DNA of 64,000 nt from Planctomycetaceae bacterium. GTDB taxonomy: Bacteria; Planctomycetota; Planctomycetia; Pirellulales; Pirellulaceae. The position numbers and the translations under genes were made by a program. The notes below the pieces were generated by a model. It worked only from the letters and a program-made list of their open reading frames with translations. It ran no database searches and was not told the DNA's origin. This document shows, one piece after another, positions 15,191 through 24,348 of this stretch (position 1 is its first letter; every line of letters starts with the position of its first letter). The stretch covers positions 1 to 64,000 of the forward strand of contig SXOA01000155.1 of the NCBI GenBank assembly GCA_005778405.1, written 5' to 3'.

Positions 15191-17601
15191 ACGACCTGCT
15201 GATGCTGCTGGCGGAAAATGCCCTGCTGCTCGTCGCGGGGACAACGCTCTTGCTCTCCCTAGGCTGCGGGGCGGCAATGCTTTGCAAGTCCCCCGTGCAT
15301 CGCCAGCGAATCGCGGAACTGACGATTGCGGGGGTGCTGGGCTGGATGGTGCTGGCGCTGTTGCCACTTCCCCGATTGCTTCCGCTCGCGGTTTCGCGCG
15401 ACAGTCAAGTGGTCACGACGGCGCAGTCGTCAGAGATTCCAGCGACCGCGCCACTTATGGTTTCGGATATGACGGAAGTAGCGCGGGAAGATGCGAGTCT
15501 GGACGATTTTCAGGGGCTGCACGGACCTGCAAGCCCATCCTACGTCCCCTCGCCTTCCGAAGAGTTGCCGCCCGTCGCCAACCAGTCGCCAACATCACCG
15601 GCTCAAGAAGCGGAACCTGCCGCCACGCCCTTTACCTGGCACTTCGATCGCACCCAGCTTGTCGGTCTGTTCACCGGGGTATATCTCGCGGGCGCAGTTC
15701 TCTGCGTGCTATGGATTCTCGCCGGCCATGTCATCCTGCTGCGAATTCGATTTTCCGCGGAAGCGCCGCCGCGGTGGCTCGTCGAGCAATATCAATCGCT
15801 GGCCGAAAAAACCGGCATCCCGCCGCCGCAGCTGATTGTCAGTCGCCTCTGTTCCCGGCCCCTGACGTGGGGCGTGTTGTGGCCAGTGGTCGTGCTGCCG
15901 CACTCCCTCTGCCGTCCGGAAAACAAGTCACAGCTCTGCACGATCTTGCTGCACGAGCTGGGACACATTGCCCAGCAGGACGCCCAAGGGAACCTGCTGT
16001 TTTGTGCCGCGCTGCCGCTGCTCTATGCCCATCCACTGTTTTGGTGGCTCCGCCGTGAGTCGCAATTGGCGGCCGAGCTGGTGGCGGACGACTGGGCGGC
16101 TCAGCAAACCGGTAAAGAAACGTATGTCGAGGAACTGGTGGCTTTGGCCAGGTGCACGAGCACAAGCTCCCTCCCTCTGATTGGTGTGACGGGTCTGTTT
16201 TCTTCCCCTTCGCAGTTCTACAGGAGAATGCAAATGTTGCTCGCCCGTGAAAAACCTCTAAGTACCAGGACTTCGCTCCCCTGGCGACTTGCATCCCTTT
16301 CGGCTCTGGCCGGATCGGTCGCGCTCGCCGCTTCGCTGGCCGGAGTTCGCCCCGCCGCCGGGCAGACGGAACAGCCGGTAACGCCTTCCGCTCCCGCGGT
16401 CGAGCTGGTCCCGACGACTCCGGCAACACCACCGCCCAACCAGCTGATTCCCGCCGCTACTCCGCAGTCGGGGAGAGTTCGGATTGTCGTACCAGCTCTC
16501 GGCCCGTTGCCCGTTGACGTGCCCCCGGCAGGGATTCGTTTTGATTTTCCGCCAAGAGGGACAAGTCCTGTTACCGCGCCTCCCGCGGCGGTCGCCCAAG
16601 ACAGCGAGGCAGGCAACCAGCTTCCGGCCCCAGCCCTTGATCCCGAGGAAGCTGCCTTGATCGCTGAAGTCAAAGCACTCCATAGCAAGCTCCAAGCTCT
16701 TGAAGAGAAACGACGGACGAGCAAGCCGGACCATCCCAAGGCTGGGATCAAAGCGGTCGATATTCGAACGGGAACGCACACCCTGGGGCTGGTCCGGGTG
16801 GACGAACAAGGAGTGACCTGGAGCGAGATTTGGTCGCTGGATGAAAAGGGACAGCCGGCCAAGATCCTCAGCAGGTCGGGGCTGTCGGTGCTGCAGCCGC
16901 CACATCTCGCGGACCTATCTGCCGATCGAAAAATCACCACCAAGGAATATGTCGAACAGGATGGCAGCCGGCGAACGGTGATTGTGGACTCTGCTACGGG
17001 CAAGATTGTTGGAGAAACCCGAACCGCGGAAACAAGGTTGACACCGTTGAACGACACGTCGGATGACCTTGGGCCGACCAACAAGCCGGGAAAGCCAATG
17101 GCGGAGCAAGTTCCCATTGTAGAATATCCGATAGTCGGCAAAAGACCCTCAGTAGTCGCAACAACACCCCCGGCAAATCAATTGTTTGAGTCGGTGGTCG
17201 CGCACCCAACCGGTGTTCCAAATACGGCGCACTCGGATCGCCAGCTTGATTTGGTCTCGCTGGCTACTTCGTATGCCGATGCGGTCAGCGCGCGAGAGGC
17301 GGCAGCAGCCAGAATGGATGACATCGCCAAATTGGGGGATTCAAATGCCATCAGTCAGCATGAAGCCAGAAGTGCTGAGTTGGCCTTGAGGGCCGCCGCG
17401 CGGAAGGAACAGCTCCTCCAGAGCATTGCGAAGGCAGCCATGGAAGGTGCGGCACGGGAAGTCGAGAGGACGGCAGAGCTTCACAATAAAGGCGTCATTA
17501 ACTCCTCCGCGATGGCCGAAGCCGAAACCCGGCTCGTCATCCTGAAGCAGATCCTCGGCACCCAGCCTCCAGCGAAAGTTCCGGTTCCCAGCAAGCGGTA
17601 A
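15187..17601 (+). CDS. BlaR1/M56-family membrane metalloprotease with long C-terminal extension
   Basis: 804 residues. Membrane helices near 8-30, 43-66 and 158-188; the M56 zinc site is LLHELGH (HExxH at 256-260) with a further Glu at 297 in AAELVADDWA. A last helix near 362-382 precedes about 420 periplasmic residues rich in Pro/Thr/Ala and ending in a helical part with many Ala/Glu. The penicillin-binding sensor domain of true BlaR1 is not recognisable (no SxxK/SDN/KTG set seen), so the signal is probably not a beta-lactam. Translationally coupled to the BlaI gene. Confidence 0.88.
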   Translation: MNDLLMLLAENALLLVAGTTLLLSLGCGAAMLCKSPVHRQRIAELTIAGVLGWMVLALLPLPRLLPLAVSRDSQVVTTAQSSEIPATAPLMVSDMTEVAREDASLDDFQGLHGPASPSYVPSPSEELPPVANQSPTSPAQEAEPAATPFTWHFDRTQLVGLFTGVYLAGAVLCVLWILAGHVILLRIRFSAEAPPRWLVEQYQSLAEKTGIPPPQLIVSRLCSRPLTWGVLWPVVVLPHSLCRPENKSQLCTILLHELGHIAQQDAQGNLLFCAALPLLYAHPLFWWLRRESQLAAELVADDWAAQQTGKETYVEELVALARCTSTSSLPLIGVTGLFSSPSQFYRRMQMLLAREKPLSTRTSLPWRLASLSALAGSVALAASLAGVRPAAGQTEQPVTPSAPAVELVPTTPATPPPNQLIPAATPQSGRVRIVVPALGPLPVDVPPAGIRFDFPPRGTSPVTAPPAAVAQDSEAGNQLPAPALDPEEAALIAEVKALHSKLQALEEKRRTSKPDHPKAGIKAVDIRTGTHTLGLVRVDEQGVTWSEIWSLDEKGQPAKILSRSGLSVLQPPHLADLSADRKITTKEYVEQDGSRRTVIVDSATGKIVGETRTAETRLTPLNDTSDDLGPTNKPGKPMAEQVPIVEYPIVGKRPSVVATTPPANQLFESVVAHPTGVPNTAHSDRQLDLVSLATSYADAVSAREAAAARMDDIAKLGDSNAISQHEARSAELALRAAARKEQLLQSIAKAAMEGAAREVERTAELHNKGVINSSAMAEAETRLVILKQILGTQPPAKVPVPSKR

Positions 17602-17630
17602 CCGATCAGGGGTGTTTCGATGACATTCGA

Positions 17631-17664
17631 GTGGCACGCCCACGGCTTTGCGTGGGCGTGTGGC
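17631..17664. repeat. Dispersed hairpin repeat, copy 1
   Basis: GTGGCACGCCCACGGC-TTTGCGTGGGCGTGTG forms a stem (CACGCCCACG/CGTGGGCGTG). A reverse-complement copy lies at 27829-27862, inside a small gene of the phage-derived module. Confidence 0.7.
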
Positions 17665-17767
17665 TTTCTTGGCGGCACATTGCAGGTCGATTTGTGCTTG
17701 CCGCCGGCGGAGCGGTGGGGGAGAATGGATGGACCTGCCGAATATCCCACCCGTAGAAATCCTGCCG

Positions 17768-19153
17768 ATGAACCGGCTCCTCCAGCGTCGCAGCTTTTTA
17801 GGAATTGGCATGGCCGGCGGGCTTTCGCTGTGGGCTTCCGCCGCGCTGGGAAACGCCCCTTCCCAGTCAATTGCGGCCAAAGCGAAGAGCATTCTGCTGA
17901 TTTATGAGCAGGGGGGCCTGTCGCACATCGATACTTGGGATCCCAAGCCGGAGATTCCCGCGGATCATCGGAGTCCGCACGGAGTCATTGCGACCAAGGT
18001 GCCGGGAATGCAGTTTACGTCGCTGCTGGCCAAGACGGCTCAGGTTGCGGACAAGCTGACGGTGGTTCGCTCGATGTATCACAAGGACGGCGGCGTGAAC
18101 GGCCATCCCGACGGAACGCAGTACGCCCTTTCCGGCGAAGTCCCTGGCGGGCCGCTGGAGATGCCGGACATCGGGGGCGTCGTCACCCATCGCCTAGGTT
18201 CGGCATGCAACTACCTGCCCCCCTACATCATGATTCCCGGAAATCATGAGCAGGCCGCGATGACCCGGCAAGGTTTTTTGCCGCCGGAAACGACGGTTTT
18301 CAAAACGCAGGGGAACCTGGCCGACCCCAAGTGGCAGGTTCCCAATCTGGGCCTCCTCGCCGGCATCGACCAGCGACGGTTTCTCGACCGGCGAGATTTG
18401 CTCAGCAACCTGAATATCGGTGTCGCCAGCGGCGCGGGGCGTCGGCTGGAATCGATGCAGTCGCTGCGTGAGAAGACCGTGGACATGCTGACCAACAGCG
18501 CCACGAAAAGTGCCTTTCAGCTTGGCGACGAGCCCGATGCCATGCGGGAAAAATACGGCCGCGGACATCGAGGGCAATGCTATCTGCTCGGCCGCCGGCT
18601 GATTGAGCGGGGTGTGCGGTTCGTCACGGTCGATGTCCGTGAGCCGGAGACGCCGCAGTCCCCCGGCGGGTTCAACATGAACTGGGACCACCACGACTTG
18701 ATCTACACCAGCGGCTCGTGCGGCACCGTCCGCGACAAAGCCGGCGGCGAAGGACGCTACGGCATTGGCTCGTGGCAGATGATGGGGAGCACCGACCAGG
18801 CGTTCGCGGCCCTGATCGGTGACATGGACCAGCGCGGCCTGCTGGCGGAGACGCTCGTCATCTTCGCCACTGAATTCGGCCGCACGCCGCGGCTCAACAA
18901 GTTTCAGGGGCGGGACCACTGGGCTCATGGATATTCGCACGCATTCGCCGGAGCGGGAGTTCCCGGCGGCCAGCTTGTCGGCCGCACCGACAAGGAAGGG
19001 GGCTATGTCCTCGACCGCCCGTATCTGCCCGACGACGTCGCCGCCAGCATCTATGCCAAGCTGGGCATCGACCGGAGCAAGCCCCTCTACACGCCACAAA
19101 ACCGCCCGGTCTTCATGGCCCATTCGGGGAAGGTGATTGAAGAGCTGTTCTGA
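17768..19153 (+). CDS. DUF1501 family protein (Tat-type leader)
   Basis: 461 residues starting at ATG 17768 with a leader containing QRRSFLGIGMAGGLSLWA, a Tat-like signal. DUF1501 proteins are exported, sulfatase/phosphatase-fold proteins typical of planctomycetes: ILLIYEQGGLSHIDTWDPKP at the N-terminus, DHHD and EFGRTPRL later, DHWAHGYS near the C-terminus. They usually sit beside a DUF1549/DUF1553 cytochrome gene; that partner is absent here (a truncated PSCyt1 gene lies at 50587). Function of the family is unsettled. A hairpin follows directly after the stop. Confidence 0.93.
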   Translation: MNRLLQRRSFLGIGMAGGLSLWASAALGNAPSQSIAAKAKSILLIYEQGGLSHIDTWDPKPEIPADHRSPHGVIATKVPGMQFTSLLAKTAQVADKLTVVRSMYHKDGGVNGHPDGTQYALSGEVPGGPLEMPDIGGVVTHRLGSACNYLPPYIMIPGNHEQAAMTRQGFLPPETTVFKTQGNLADPKWQVPNLGLLAGIDQRRFLDRRDLLSNLNIGVASGAGRRLESMQSLREKTVDMLTNSATKSAFQLGDEPDAMREKYGRGHRGQCYLLGRRLIERGVRFVTVDVREPETPQSPGGFNMNWDHHDLIYTSGSCGTVRDKAGGEGRYGIGSWQMMGSTDQAFAALIGDMDQRGLLAETLVIFATEFGRTPRLNKFQGRDHWAHGYSHAFAGAGVPGGQLVGRTDKEGGYVLDRPYLPDDVAASIYAKLGIDRSKPLYTPQNRPVFMAHSGKVIEELF

Positions 19154-19217
19154 GGGGAGTGAGTTGTGAGTGGTGAGTGGTGAGTTGTAACTACTCACCA
19201 CTCACTACTCACTCCCC
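19154..19217. terminator. Degenerate-word hairpin between convergent genes
   Basis: GTGAGTTGTGAGTGGTGAGT-type words (left arm from 19156) face their complement (CTACTCACCACTCACTACTC) over a short TTGTAAC loop. It begins one base after the DUF1501 stop and ends 2 bases before the stop of the opposite CBS gene, an ideal bidirectional terminator position. Confidence 0.65.
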
Positions 19218-19219
19218 GC

Positions 19220-19738
19220 TCACGCCTCCGCCATCTTCCTCGTCAAATACCCCAGCACATCCCGCACGGAAAAAATGCTCGCGGGGCGGCCGTCGGGGCC
19301 GGTGATGGGGACGTGGCGAAATCCTCCCTGGTCCATCCGCTGGACGGCGAAGGCGACCTTCGCGGTGGCGGGGAGCGACTGCGGATTCTTGGTCATGAAT
19401 TCGCTGACCGGCCGGTCGCCGAGCTCCGCCGCCCGATCGTTGAGCTTTTGCAAAGCATCCCGCTCGGTGAAGATGCCGACCAGCTCCCCCTTCTCGACGA
19501 TCAACAAACAGCCAATCCGATTATCGACCAGCAGCCGCAGGCATTCTCGCACCGGCATGGTGGGAGCGATGAGGAGCGGCCAGCGGTTCTGGCTGGCGGC
19601 GAGACGATCGGTGAGCAGGCCGAGCTCTACTTCGCTCTGCGGCGTGGGGAGATGCGATTCCGACAGCGGATGGCCGCACGAATCGCACTCATCGGAGCCT
19701 TCAATGACGGGCTGATCGCAATAGGGACAGTCGAGCAT
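19220..19738 (-). CDS. Zinc-ribbon plus CBS-pair protein
   Basis: 172 residues from ATG 19738 (MLDCPYCDQ). An N-terminal zinc ribbon (CPYC ... CDSCG, residues 4-24) precedes two CBS motifs, each with the usual strand pattern (CLLIVEKGELVGIFTERD and FRHVPITGPDGRPASIFSV). CBS pairs bind adenine nucleotides and regulate partner proteins. A second CBS-pair protein without the ribbon is at 59216. Role unknown. Confidence 0.88.
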   Translation of the reverse strand: MLDCPYCDQPVIEGSDECDSCGHPLSESHLPTPQSEVELGLLTDRLAASQNRWPLLIAPTMPVRECLRLLVDNRIGCLLIVEKGELVGIFTERDALQKLNDRAAELGDRPVSEFMTKNPQSLPATAKVAFAVQRMDQGGFRHVPITGPDGRPASIFSVRDVLGYLTRKMAEA

Positions 19739-19890
19739 GGGAACCTCCGCGGAAAGTCGCTGGCCGGAATGCGGCACTCATCCCATTGGATGGAGAGCGG
19801 CGATTGCCGTCAACAAGTGGGGACGAGAATCTGCTGCTGGAGTAGAATGCGACGGACTTGCCACCATCAGAATAGACGAGGACTTGTACC

Positions 19891-21378
19891 ATGGCCGCCT
19901 CTCATCGTTTTATTGCCATTGCTCTCGTAATCTGTCTTTCCGCAGTTGGCTTTCACACAAGTCTCTCCGCTGCCGAGCGCCCCAACATCGTCCTCATCAT
20001 TGCCGACGACATGGGCTGGGAGGATTGCCGCCCTTATGGCAACCCGCGGGTCCAGACGCCCAGTCTGCAGCGGCTGGCGCGGGAGGGGATGCGGTTTGAG
20101 AATATGATCCTGACCTGCAGCTCGTGCAGCCCCAGCCGGTCCAGCCTCATCACTTCGCGGTTTCCGCATAGCACCGGGGCGGAGCAACTGCACTGGCCGC
20201 TCCCCAAGGAGCAGGTGACGTTCGTCGAGCACCTGCGCAAAGCGGGCTACTGGACGGCAGTGGCGGGGAAGTGGCACTTGGGGAACGGCGTGCGCGACCG
20301 GCTGGATATCATTCACGACGTGGGAACCGCGGGCTTTCAACTGCCAACGGAAGAGGAGAAGAAGAAGCCCAAACCCAAGGTCAAGTCCACCGCGCCCAAT
20401 CCGAATCCCAGCGGAGCCGAGGCTTGGGTGGCGACGCTGCAGCAGCGCCCCAAGGACAAGCCGTTCTTCCTCTGGCTGGCGGCTGTCGATCCGCACCGGG
20501 ACTATGCCCCGAAAGTCATCGCCAAACCCCACCAGCCGGAAGACGTGAGCGTGCCGCCGTACCTGCCGGACAATGCCGAGACTCGCCAGGACCTGGCCCT
20601 CTACTACGACGAAATTGGCCGGCTGGACGAAAACGTGGGCAAGGTGCTGGATGAAATCAAGGCCCAGGGTCTTGAGGACAGCACCGTAGTCCTCTTCATG
20701 ACCGATAACGGCCGCCCGTTCCCCCGCTGCAAGACCACGCTCTACGACAGCGGCATCAAAAGCCCGTTCCTCATCCGCTGGCCGGGCAAAGTGCCCAGCG
20801 GTGCAACCTGCCAGAGTCTGCTTTCGAGCATCGACATCGCCCCAACCATTCTGGAAATCGCCGGCGTCGCTGCTCCGGCGCAATTCCAAGGGGTCAGCTT
20901 TCTCAAGGTGTTGACCGAGCCAGAATCGCGCGTCCGCAAGGCCGCCTTTTCCGAGCACAACTGGCACGACTTTGAAGCCCGCAGCCGCAGCGCGCGGACC
21001 GAGCGGTTCAAGTACATCCGCAATGAATACCCCGATCAGCCCAACACGCCCCCCGCCGACGCCGTCCGCAGCCCGACTTTCCAGTCGATGCGAAAACTTC
21101 GCGACGAAGGAAAGCTGACTGGCCTGCAGAAAACATGCTTCACCAAACCGCTGGCGGCGGAAGAGCTGTACGACATCCAGGCCGACCCGCACGAGCTGAA
21201 GAACCTGGCCGCCGACCCGAAGTTCGCGGCGGAACTTGCCGAGCTGCGGGCCGCGCTCGACACTTGGAAAAGAGAGACCCGCGACGAACCTCCCGCTGCC
21301 CGCACCCCCGACGAATTCGACCGCGAAACCGGTGAGCCTCTCCCCGGCCGCAAACGTCCGCGTCTTCCGCCGAAGTAG
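19891..21378 (+). CDS. Secreted sulfatase (arylsulfatase A family)
   Basis: 495 residues with a Sec signal peptide (cleavage near residue 28). Metal-binding DDMGW follows PNIVLIIADD (31-43). The formylglycine motif is intact: Cys79-Ser-Pro-Ser-Arg83, so it needs a formylglycine-generating enzyme. GKWHLG is at about 126-131 and MTDNGR further on. Planctomycetes carry many such enzymes for sulfated polysaccharides. The C-terminal tail is Arg/Pro-rich. The stop codon TAG is itself part of the GTAG foot of the following REP-like repeat. Confidence 0.95.
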   Translation: MAASHRFIAIALVICLSAVGFHTSLSAAERPNIVLIIADDMGWEDCRPYGNPRVQTPSLQRLAREGMRFENMILTCSSCSPSRSSLITSRFPHSTGAEQLHWPLPKEQVTFVEHLRKAGYWTAVAGKWHLGNGVRDRLDIIHDVGTAGFQLPTEEEKKKPKPKVKSTAPNPNPSGAEAWVATLQQRPKDKPFFLWLAAVDPHRDYAPKVIAKPHQPEDVSVPPYLPDNAETRQDLALYYDEIGRLDENVGKVLDEIKAQGLEDSTVVLFMTDNGRPFPRCKTTLYDSGIKSPFLIRWPGKVPSGATCQSLLSSIDIAPTILEIAGVAAPAQFQGVSFLKVLTEPESRVRKAAFSEHNWHDFEARSRSARTERFKYIRNEYPDQPNTPPADAVRSPTFQSMRKLRDEGKLTGLQKTCFTKPLAAEELYDIQADPHELKNLAADPKFAAELAELRAALDTWKRETRDEPPAARTPDEFDRETGEPLPGRKRPRLPPK

Positions 21379-21493
21379 GGTGCATGAGCGCCAGCGAAAT
21401 GCACGCGTATTCCCGCCAATATGAATTGCGGTGTAACGCTGTTCTGATGCGCGACCCACGACGCGTGCATTTCGTGAAACTCGTGCACCCTAC
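21375..21493. repeat. REP-like palindromic element with GTAG/CTAC feet
   Basis: Arms GTAGGGTGCATGAGCGCC... (from 21375) and ...CTCGTGCACCCTAC (to 21493) are complementary, separated here by about 50-70 bases. The same arms with almost no loop are at 26843-26903. The left foot provides the sulfatase stop codon. Confidence 0.75.
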
Positions 21494-21627
21494 ACCTTGC
21501 CGCTAGCATTGCTACCGTGCCGGTCCCGCTGACCTTGCTGTCAATGCCCGCGCGGTTGTAGCGAGCCTGCCGCTTGTGCCGAATCTTTACTCCGTGCGGA
21601 AGTCTCCGCTGTTGCGCCGGCCATGCC

Positions 21628-23064
21628 ATGCCTCGACAATCATTACGGACTTCGAGGTGGCTTCCAATCGCGGGAATTCTCGGCTGCCTGCTCGGCATCT
21701 TGTCGCCGTCCGAACTCGTCGCTCAGGAGGAAGTTCCACTCCAGCGGCTCCCCTCGACTGTAAGTACCAACGACCTGGTGGCTACGGAAGAAGCCGTGAC
21801 TCTTCCTGGCGAGGAGAATCTTGCCCAGCGACTGGCTGCCGTCGAAGCCCAACTCCAGCAGCGCGACGACGCCGACAAACTGTTCGCGGAAGCTGCCGCC
21901 AAACAATTCACCGTCCGCCCCATCGGCCGCATCCACTTGGACGCAGCAGCGTTCAACCAGAGTGCCGCCAATCGGGCCACGGTGGGCGACGCTCACAACG
22001 GCGTGGACATCCGCCGCGCCCGAATGGGAGTCGAAGGAGAAGGGTTTGACATCTTCTTCTACCGTTTCGACGTCGACTTCGTCACCTTTGACACGTCGAC
22101 GCAGACCCGGCCCATCATTGCCGATGCCTATCTCGATACTCAGGCCCTCCCTTATGTCGGCAACATCCGCTTGGGCAATTTCCGCGAGCCGTTCAGCCTG
22201 GAACGGCTCGATAGCACCCACGACTTGCCCTTCCTGGAACGCTCGACGGTAGTCAACGCACTAACGCCGTTCCGCAACGTCGGCCTAATGGGCTTTAACT
22301 GGAACGAGACGGAGACGGCGACGATTGCCTACGGCATCTTTAACGAGAACACCAACGATTACGGCGAAGACAACCGCGACCAGACCGGAATTGCCGCCAC
22401 TTGCCGCGGAACCTGGCTCCCCTGGTACGACGAAGCCAGCGACGGCCGCTACTTGTTCCATGTCGGCGGGAGCTACAGCTACCGGCACCTGGGAGGGAAT
22501 CACAACCGCCGCTTCGCGATCACGCCAGAAGTGCAGCTCAAAGAGGGCTTGCTCTTTCGAACCCCGAACTTCGTCGATACCGGCCTGCTCTCGATCGACA
22601 ACTATCACGTGGCTGGAGCGGAATTCAATTGGATCCTGGGTTCGCTGGCGCTTCAGGGAGAGTACATCTTCGCGGCTGGCGAGCAGACCAGCGGCCAGGA
22701 CTTTTTCTTCCAAGGGGGCTACCTCGAAGCGATGTACTGGCTGACCGGCGAGAACCGCAATTACCTCCGCAAGCTGGGAATTCACGGAGCCGTGACCCCC
22801 TATTCCAACTTCTTCCGCGTCCGGACCGAAGAAGGCGTGGAAACAAGTTGGGGCGCTTGGGAAGCCACGGCCCGCGTCTCGACCTTGGATCTCAACGACC
22901 GCGCCGTGCAGGGAGGTCAGATCACCGACCTGACGCTGGGTTTGAACTTCTATTACGCCGTCCGCTCGCGGGTGATGTTCAACTACATCCACTCGTTCCT
23001 GGACCGGAACAACGTCAACAGCAATGCGGACATCTTCGCCACGCGGTTCCAGTTCACGTTCTGA
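21628..23064 (+). CDS. OprP/OprO-like outer membrane porin
   Basis: 478 residues from ATG 21628. Signal peptide (about 1-34, hydrophobic LPIAGILGCLLGILSP, ending near LVAQ), a short coiled region (AQRLAAVEAQLQQRDDADKL), then a beta-barrel of the phosphate-selective porin family: RARMGVEGEGFDIFFYRFDVDF, GNIRLGNFREPFSLERL, and a final strand TRFQFTF ending in Phe. Likely a 16-18 strand channel for anions; phosphate specificity is not shown. Confidence 0.9.
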   Translation: MPRQSLRTSRWLPIAGILGCLLGILSPSELVAQEEVPLQRLPSTVSTNDLVATEEAVTLPGEENLAQRLAAVEAQLQQRDDADKLFAEAAAKQFTVRPIGRIHLDAAAFNQSAANRATVGDAHNGVDIRRARMGVEGEGFDIFFYRFDVDFVTFDTSTQTRPIIADAYLDTQALPYVGNIRLGNFREPFSLERLDSTHDLPFLERSTVVNALTPFRNVGLMGFNWNETETATIAYGIFNENTNDYGEDNRDQTGIAATCRGTWLPWYDEASDGRYLFHVGGSYSYRHLGGNHNRRFAITPEVQLKEGLLFRTPNFVDTGLLSIDNYHVAGAEFNWILGSLALQGEYIFAAGEQTSGQDFFFQGGYLEAMYWLTGENRNYLRKLGIHGAVTPYSNFFRVRTEEGVETSWGAWEATARVSTLDLNDRAVQGGQITDLTLGLNFYYAVRSRVMFNYIHSFLDRNNVNSNADIFATRFQFTF

Positions 23065-23156
23065 CCCCCCGTGGAATAGGCTTCTAGCCTGCCCAGCTTC
23101 TCTTCAGACCGCACCATCTCTGTCATCTTACGTGGCCAAAAAGTGGATTCTATGGA

Positions 23157-23184
23157 TTGACATATCGTGATATTCCGATATACT
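23157..23184 (+). promoter_or_regulatory. Near-consensus promoter with ArsR operator in the spacer
   Basis: TTGACA (23157-23162), 16 bases, TATACT (23179-23184). An inverted repeat ATATCG-N8-CGATAT (23162-23167 and 23176-23181) covers the spacer and part of both boxes. This is a good candidate site for repression by the ArsR-family gene that begins 20 bases downstream. Confidence 0.7.
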
Positions 23185-23203
23185 TGGGTAAGAGACCCAG
23201 AAC

Positions 23204-23524
23204 ATGAGCACCAAAGCAAAAACTGCGACCAAGAAACTTACCAGCCTGGAGGCCTTGGGGCAGGCTGCGGAATGCCTCCGCACGCTGGCCCATCCCCATC
23301 GTCTCAGGATGGTGCAGATGATGTTCCGGGGACAATTCGCCGTCGGCGACCTGGCCGAAGCCTGCGAAATCCCCAGCCACATGGCCTCGGAGCATTTGCG
23401 ACTGATGCAGCGGTGCGGGTTTCTCACGGCTCGGAAACAGGGGCGGTTTGTGTATTACGGCATCGCCGAACCTCATTTGGAGAAAATCATGGCCTGTATC
23501 GAAGCCCGCTTTGGAGACGCCTGA
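23204..23524 (+). CDS. ArsR-family transcriptional regulator
   Basis: 106-residue winged helix: LRTLAHPHRLRMVQMM, then VGDLAEACEIPSHMASEHLR as the recognition helix and GRFVYYGI as the wing. Cysteines at the front (AAECLRTL), in the recognition region (EACEIP) and at RCGF could form a thiol or persulfide sensor; no classical metal motif CxCxxC is present. It lies first in a unit with a rhodanese gene and the relic of a persulfide dioxygenase, so a persulfide-sensing role (BigR/SqrR-like) is likely. Confidence 0.9.
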   Translation: MSTKAKTATKKLTSLEALGQAAECLRTLAHPHRLRMVQMMFRGQFAVGDLAEACEIPSHMASEHLRLMQRCGFLTARKQGRFVYYGIAEPHLEKIMACIEARFGDA

Positions 23525-23589
23525 CGCGTATTTTTTTCGCCGTACGTATCGTAAAATCGAGACATATCCACGTAACAAGGAGCAAGAAC

Positions 23590-24168
23590 ATGGTTGCCAC
23601 AATTACACCTCAAGAACTCTCCCAACTTCGCCAGAGCAGCAAGACGCTCGAACTAATCGACGTCCGCACGCCGGTGGAATATCAGGAAGTGCATGTCGAG
23701 TTTGCCCGCAATGTTCCGCTCGACCGTCTCGATCCCCTGGCCATCAAAGCCGAGCGCAACGGCAATTCGGACCAGCCGCTGTACGTCATCTGCCGCTCCG
23801 GCAGCCGGGGGAAGCAGGCCTGCGAAAAGCTGCTGGCCTCCGGCATCGCGCCTGTTGTGAATGTGGAGGGGGGAACATTGGCCTGTGAGGCGGCGGGGCT
23901 GCCCGTCGTCCGCGGTCGGAAGGCCATCTCGCTGGAACGGCAGGTGCGGATTGCGGCCGGAGTCCTCGTGCTGATCGGCTCGGCACTCGGCTTCTGGGTG
24001 CATCCTTACTTCATCGGCCTGGCCGCCTTCGTGGGTGCCGGCCTGACGTTCGCCGGCATTACCGACACCTGCGGAATGGGGATGCTGCTGGCCCGGATGC
24101 CATGGAATCAGGTGAAAACCGAGTGCTCGACCAAGCCAGCCGCTGGCGGAACATGCTGCGGCAAATGA
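23590..24168 (+). CDS. Rhodanese-DUF2892 membrane sulfurtransferase
   Basis: 192 residues from ATG 23590, with AAGGAGCAAG just upstream. Rhodanese domain (1-112) with active-site Cys68 in CRSGSRG, then two membrane helices (about 118-135 and 138-155) of the DUF2892 type, as in YgaP. The tail is Cys-rich (TCCGK). It binds or transfers sulfane sulfur at the inner face of the membrane. Follows the ArsR gene by 65 bases; the next gene of the unit is destroyed. Confidence 0.92.
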   Translation: MVATITPQELSQLRQSSKTLELIDVRTPVEYQEVHVEFARNVPLDRLDPLAIKAERNGNSDQPLYVICRSGSRGKQACEKLLASGIAPVVNVEGGTLACEAAGLPVVRGRKAISLERQVRIAAGVLVLIGSALGFWVHPYFIGLAAFVGAGLTFAGITDTCGMGMLLARMPWNQVKTECSTKPAAGGTCCGK

Positions 24169-24214
24169 TCCCGGCTGCCCATGTGGTTACCCCGCGATTC
24201 AAGGAGCAACTACC

Positions 24215-24274
24215 ATGCAACTCCAACAATACCAACAATACTATCTCGGCTGCCTGTCGCACGCTTCGGGTTAG
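24215..24274 (+). pseudogene. Relic of MBL-fold persulfide dioxygenase (first 19 codons)
   Basis: ATG at 24215, preceded by AAGGAGC, reads MQLQQYQQYYLGCLSHASG and then TAG (24272-24274). This is the typical N-terminus of MBL-fold persulfide dioxygenase-like hydrolases (YLGCLSHASY...), which normally follow ArsR and rhodanese-DUF2892 genes. Nothing downstream continues the family before the methyltransferase at 24349, so the rest of the gene has been deleted. It may still be translated as a 19-residue peptide. Confidence 0.65.
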
Positions 24275-24348
24275 TTTCAGGTGGCCCCTAAGAGTATCAT
24301 GGGCTCAGTCGACAATTCCCAGCAGCGCACAGGCAAAGGGGCCGGCGG

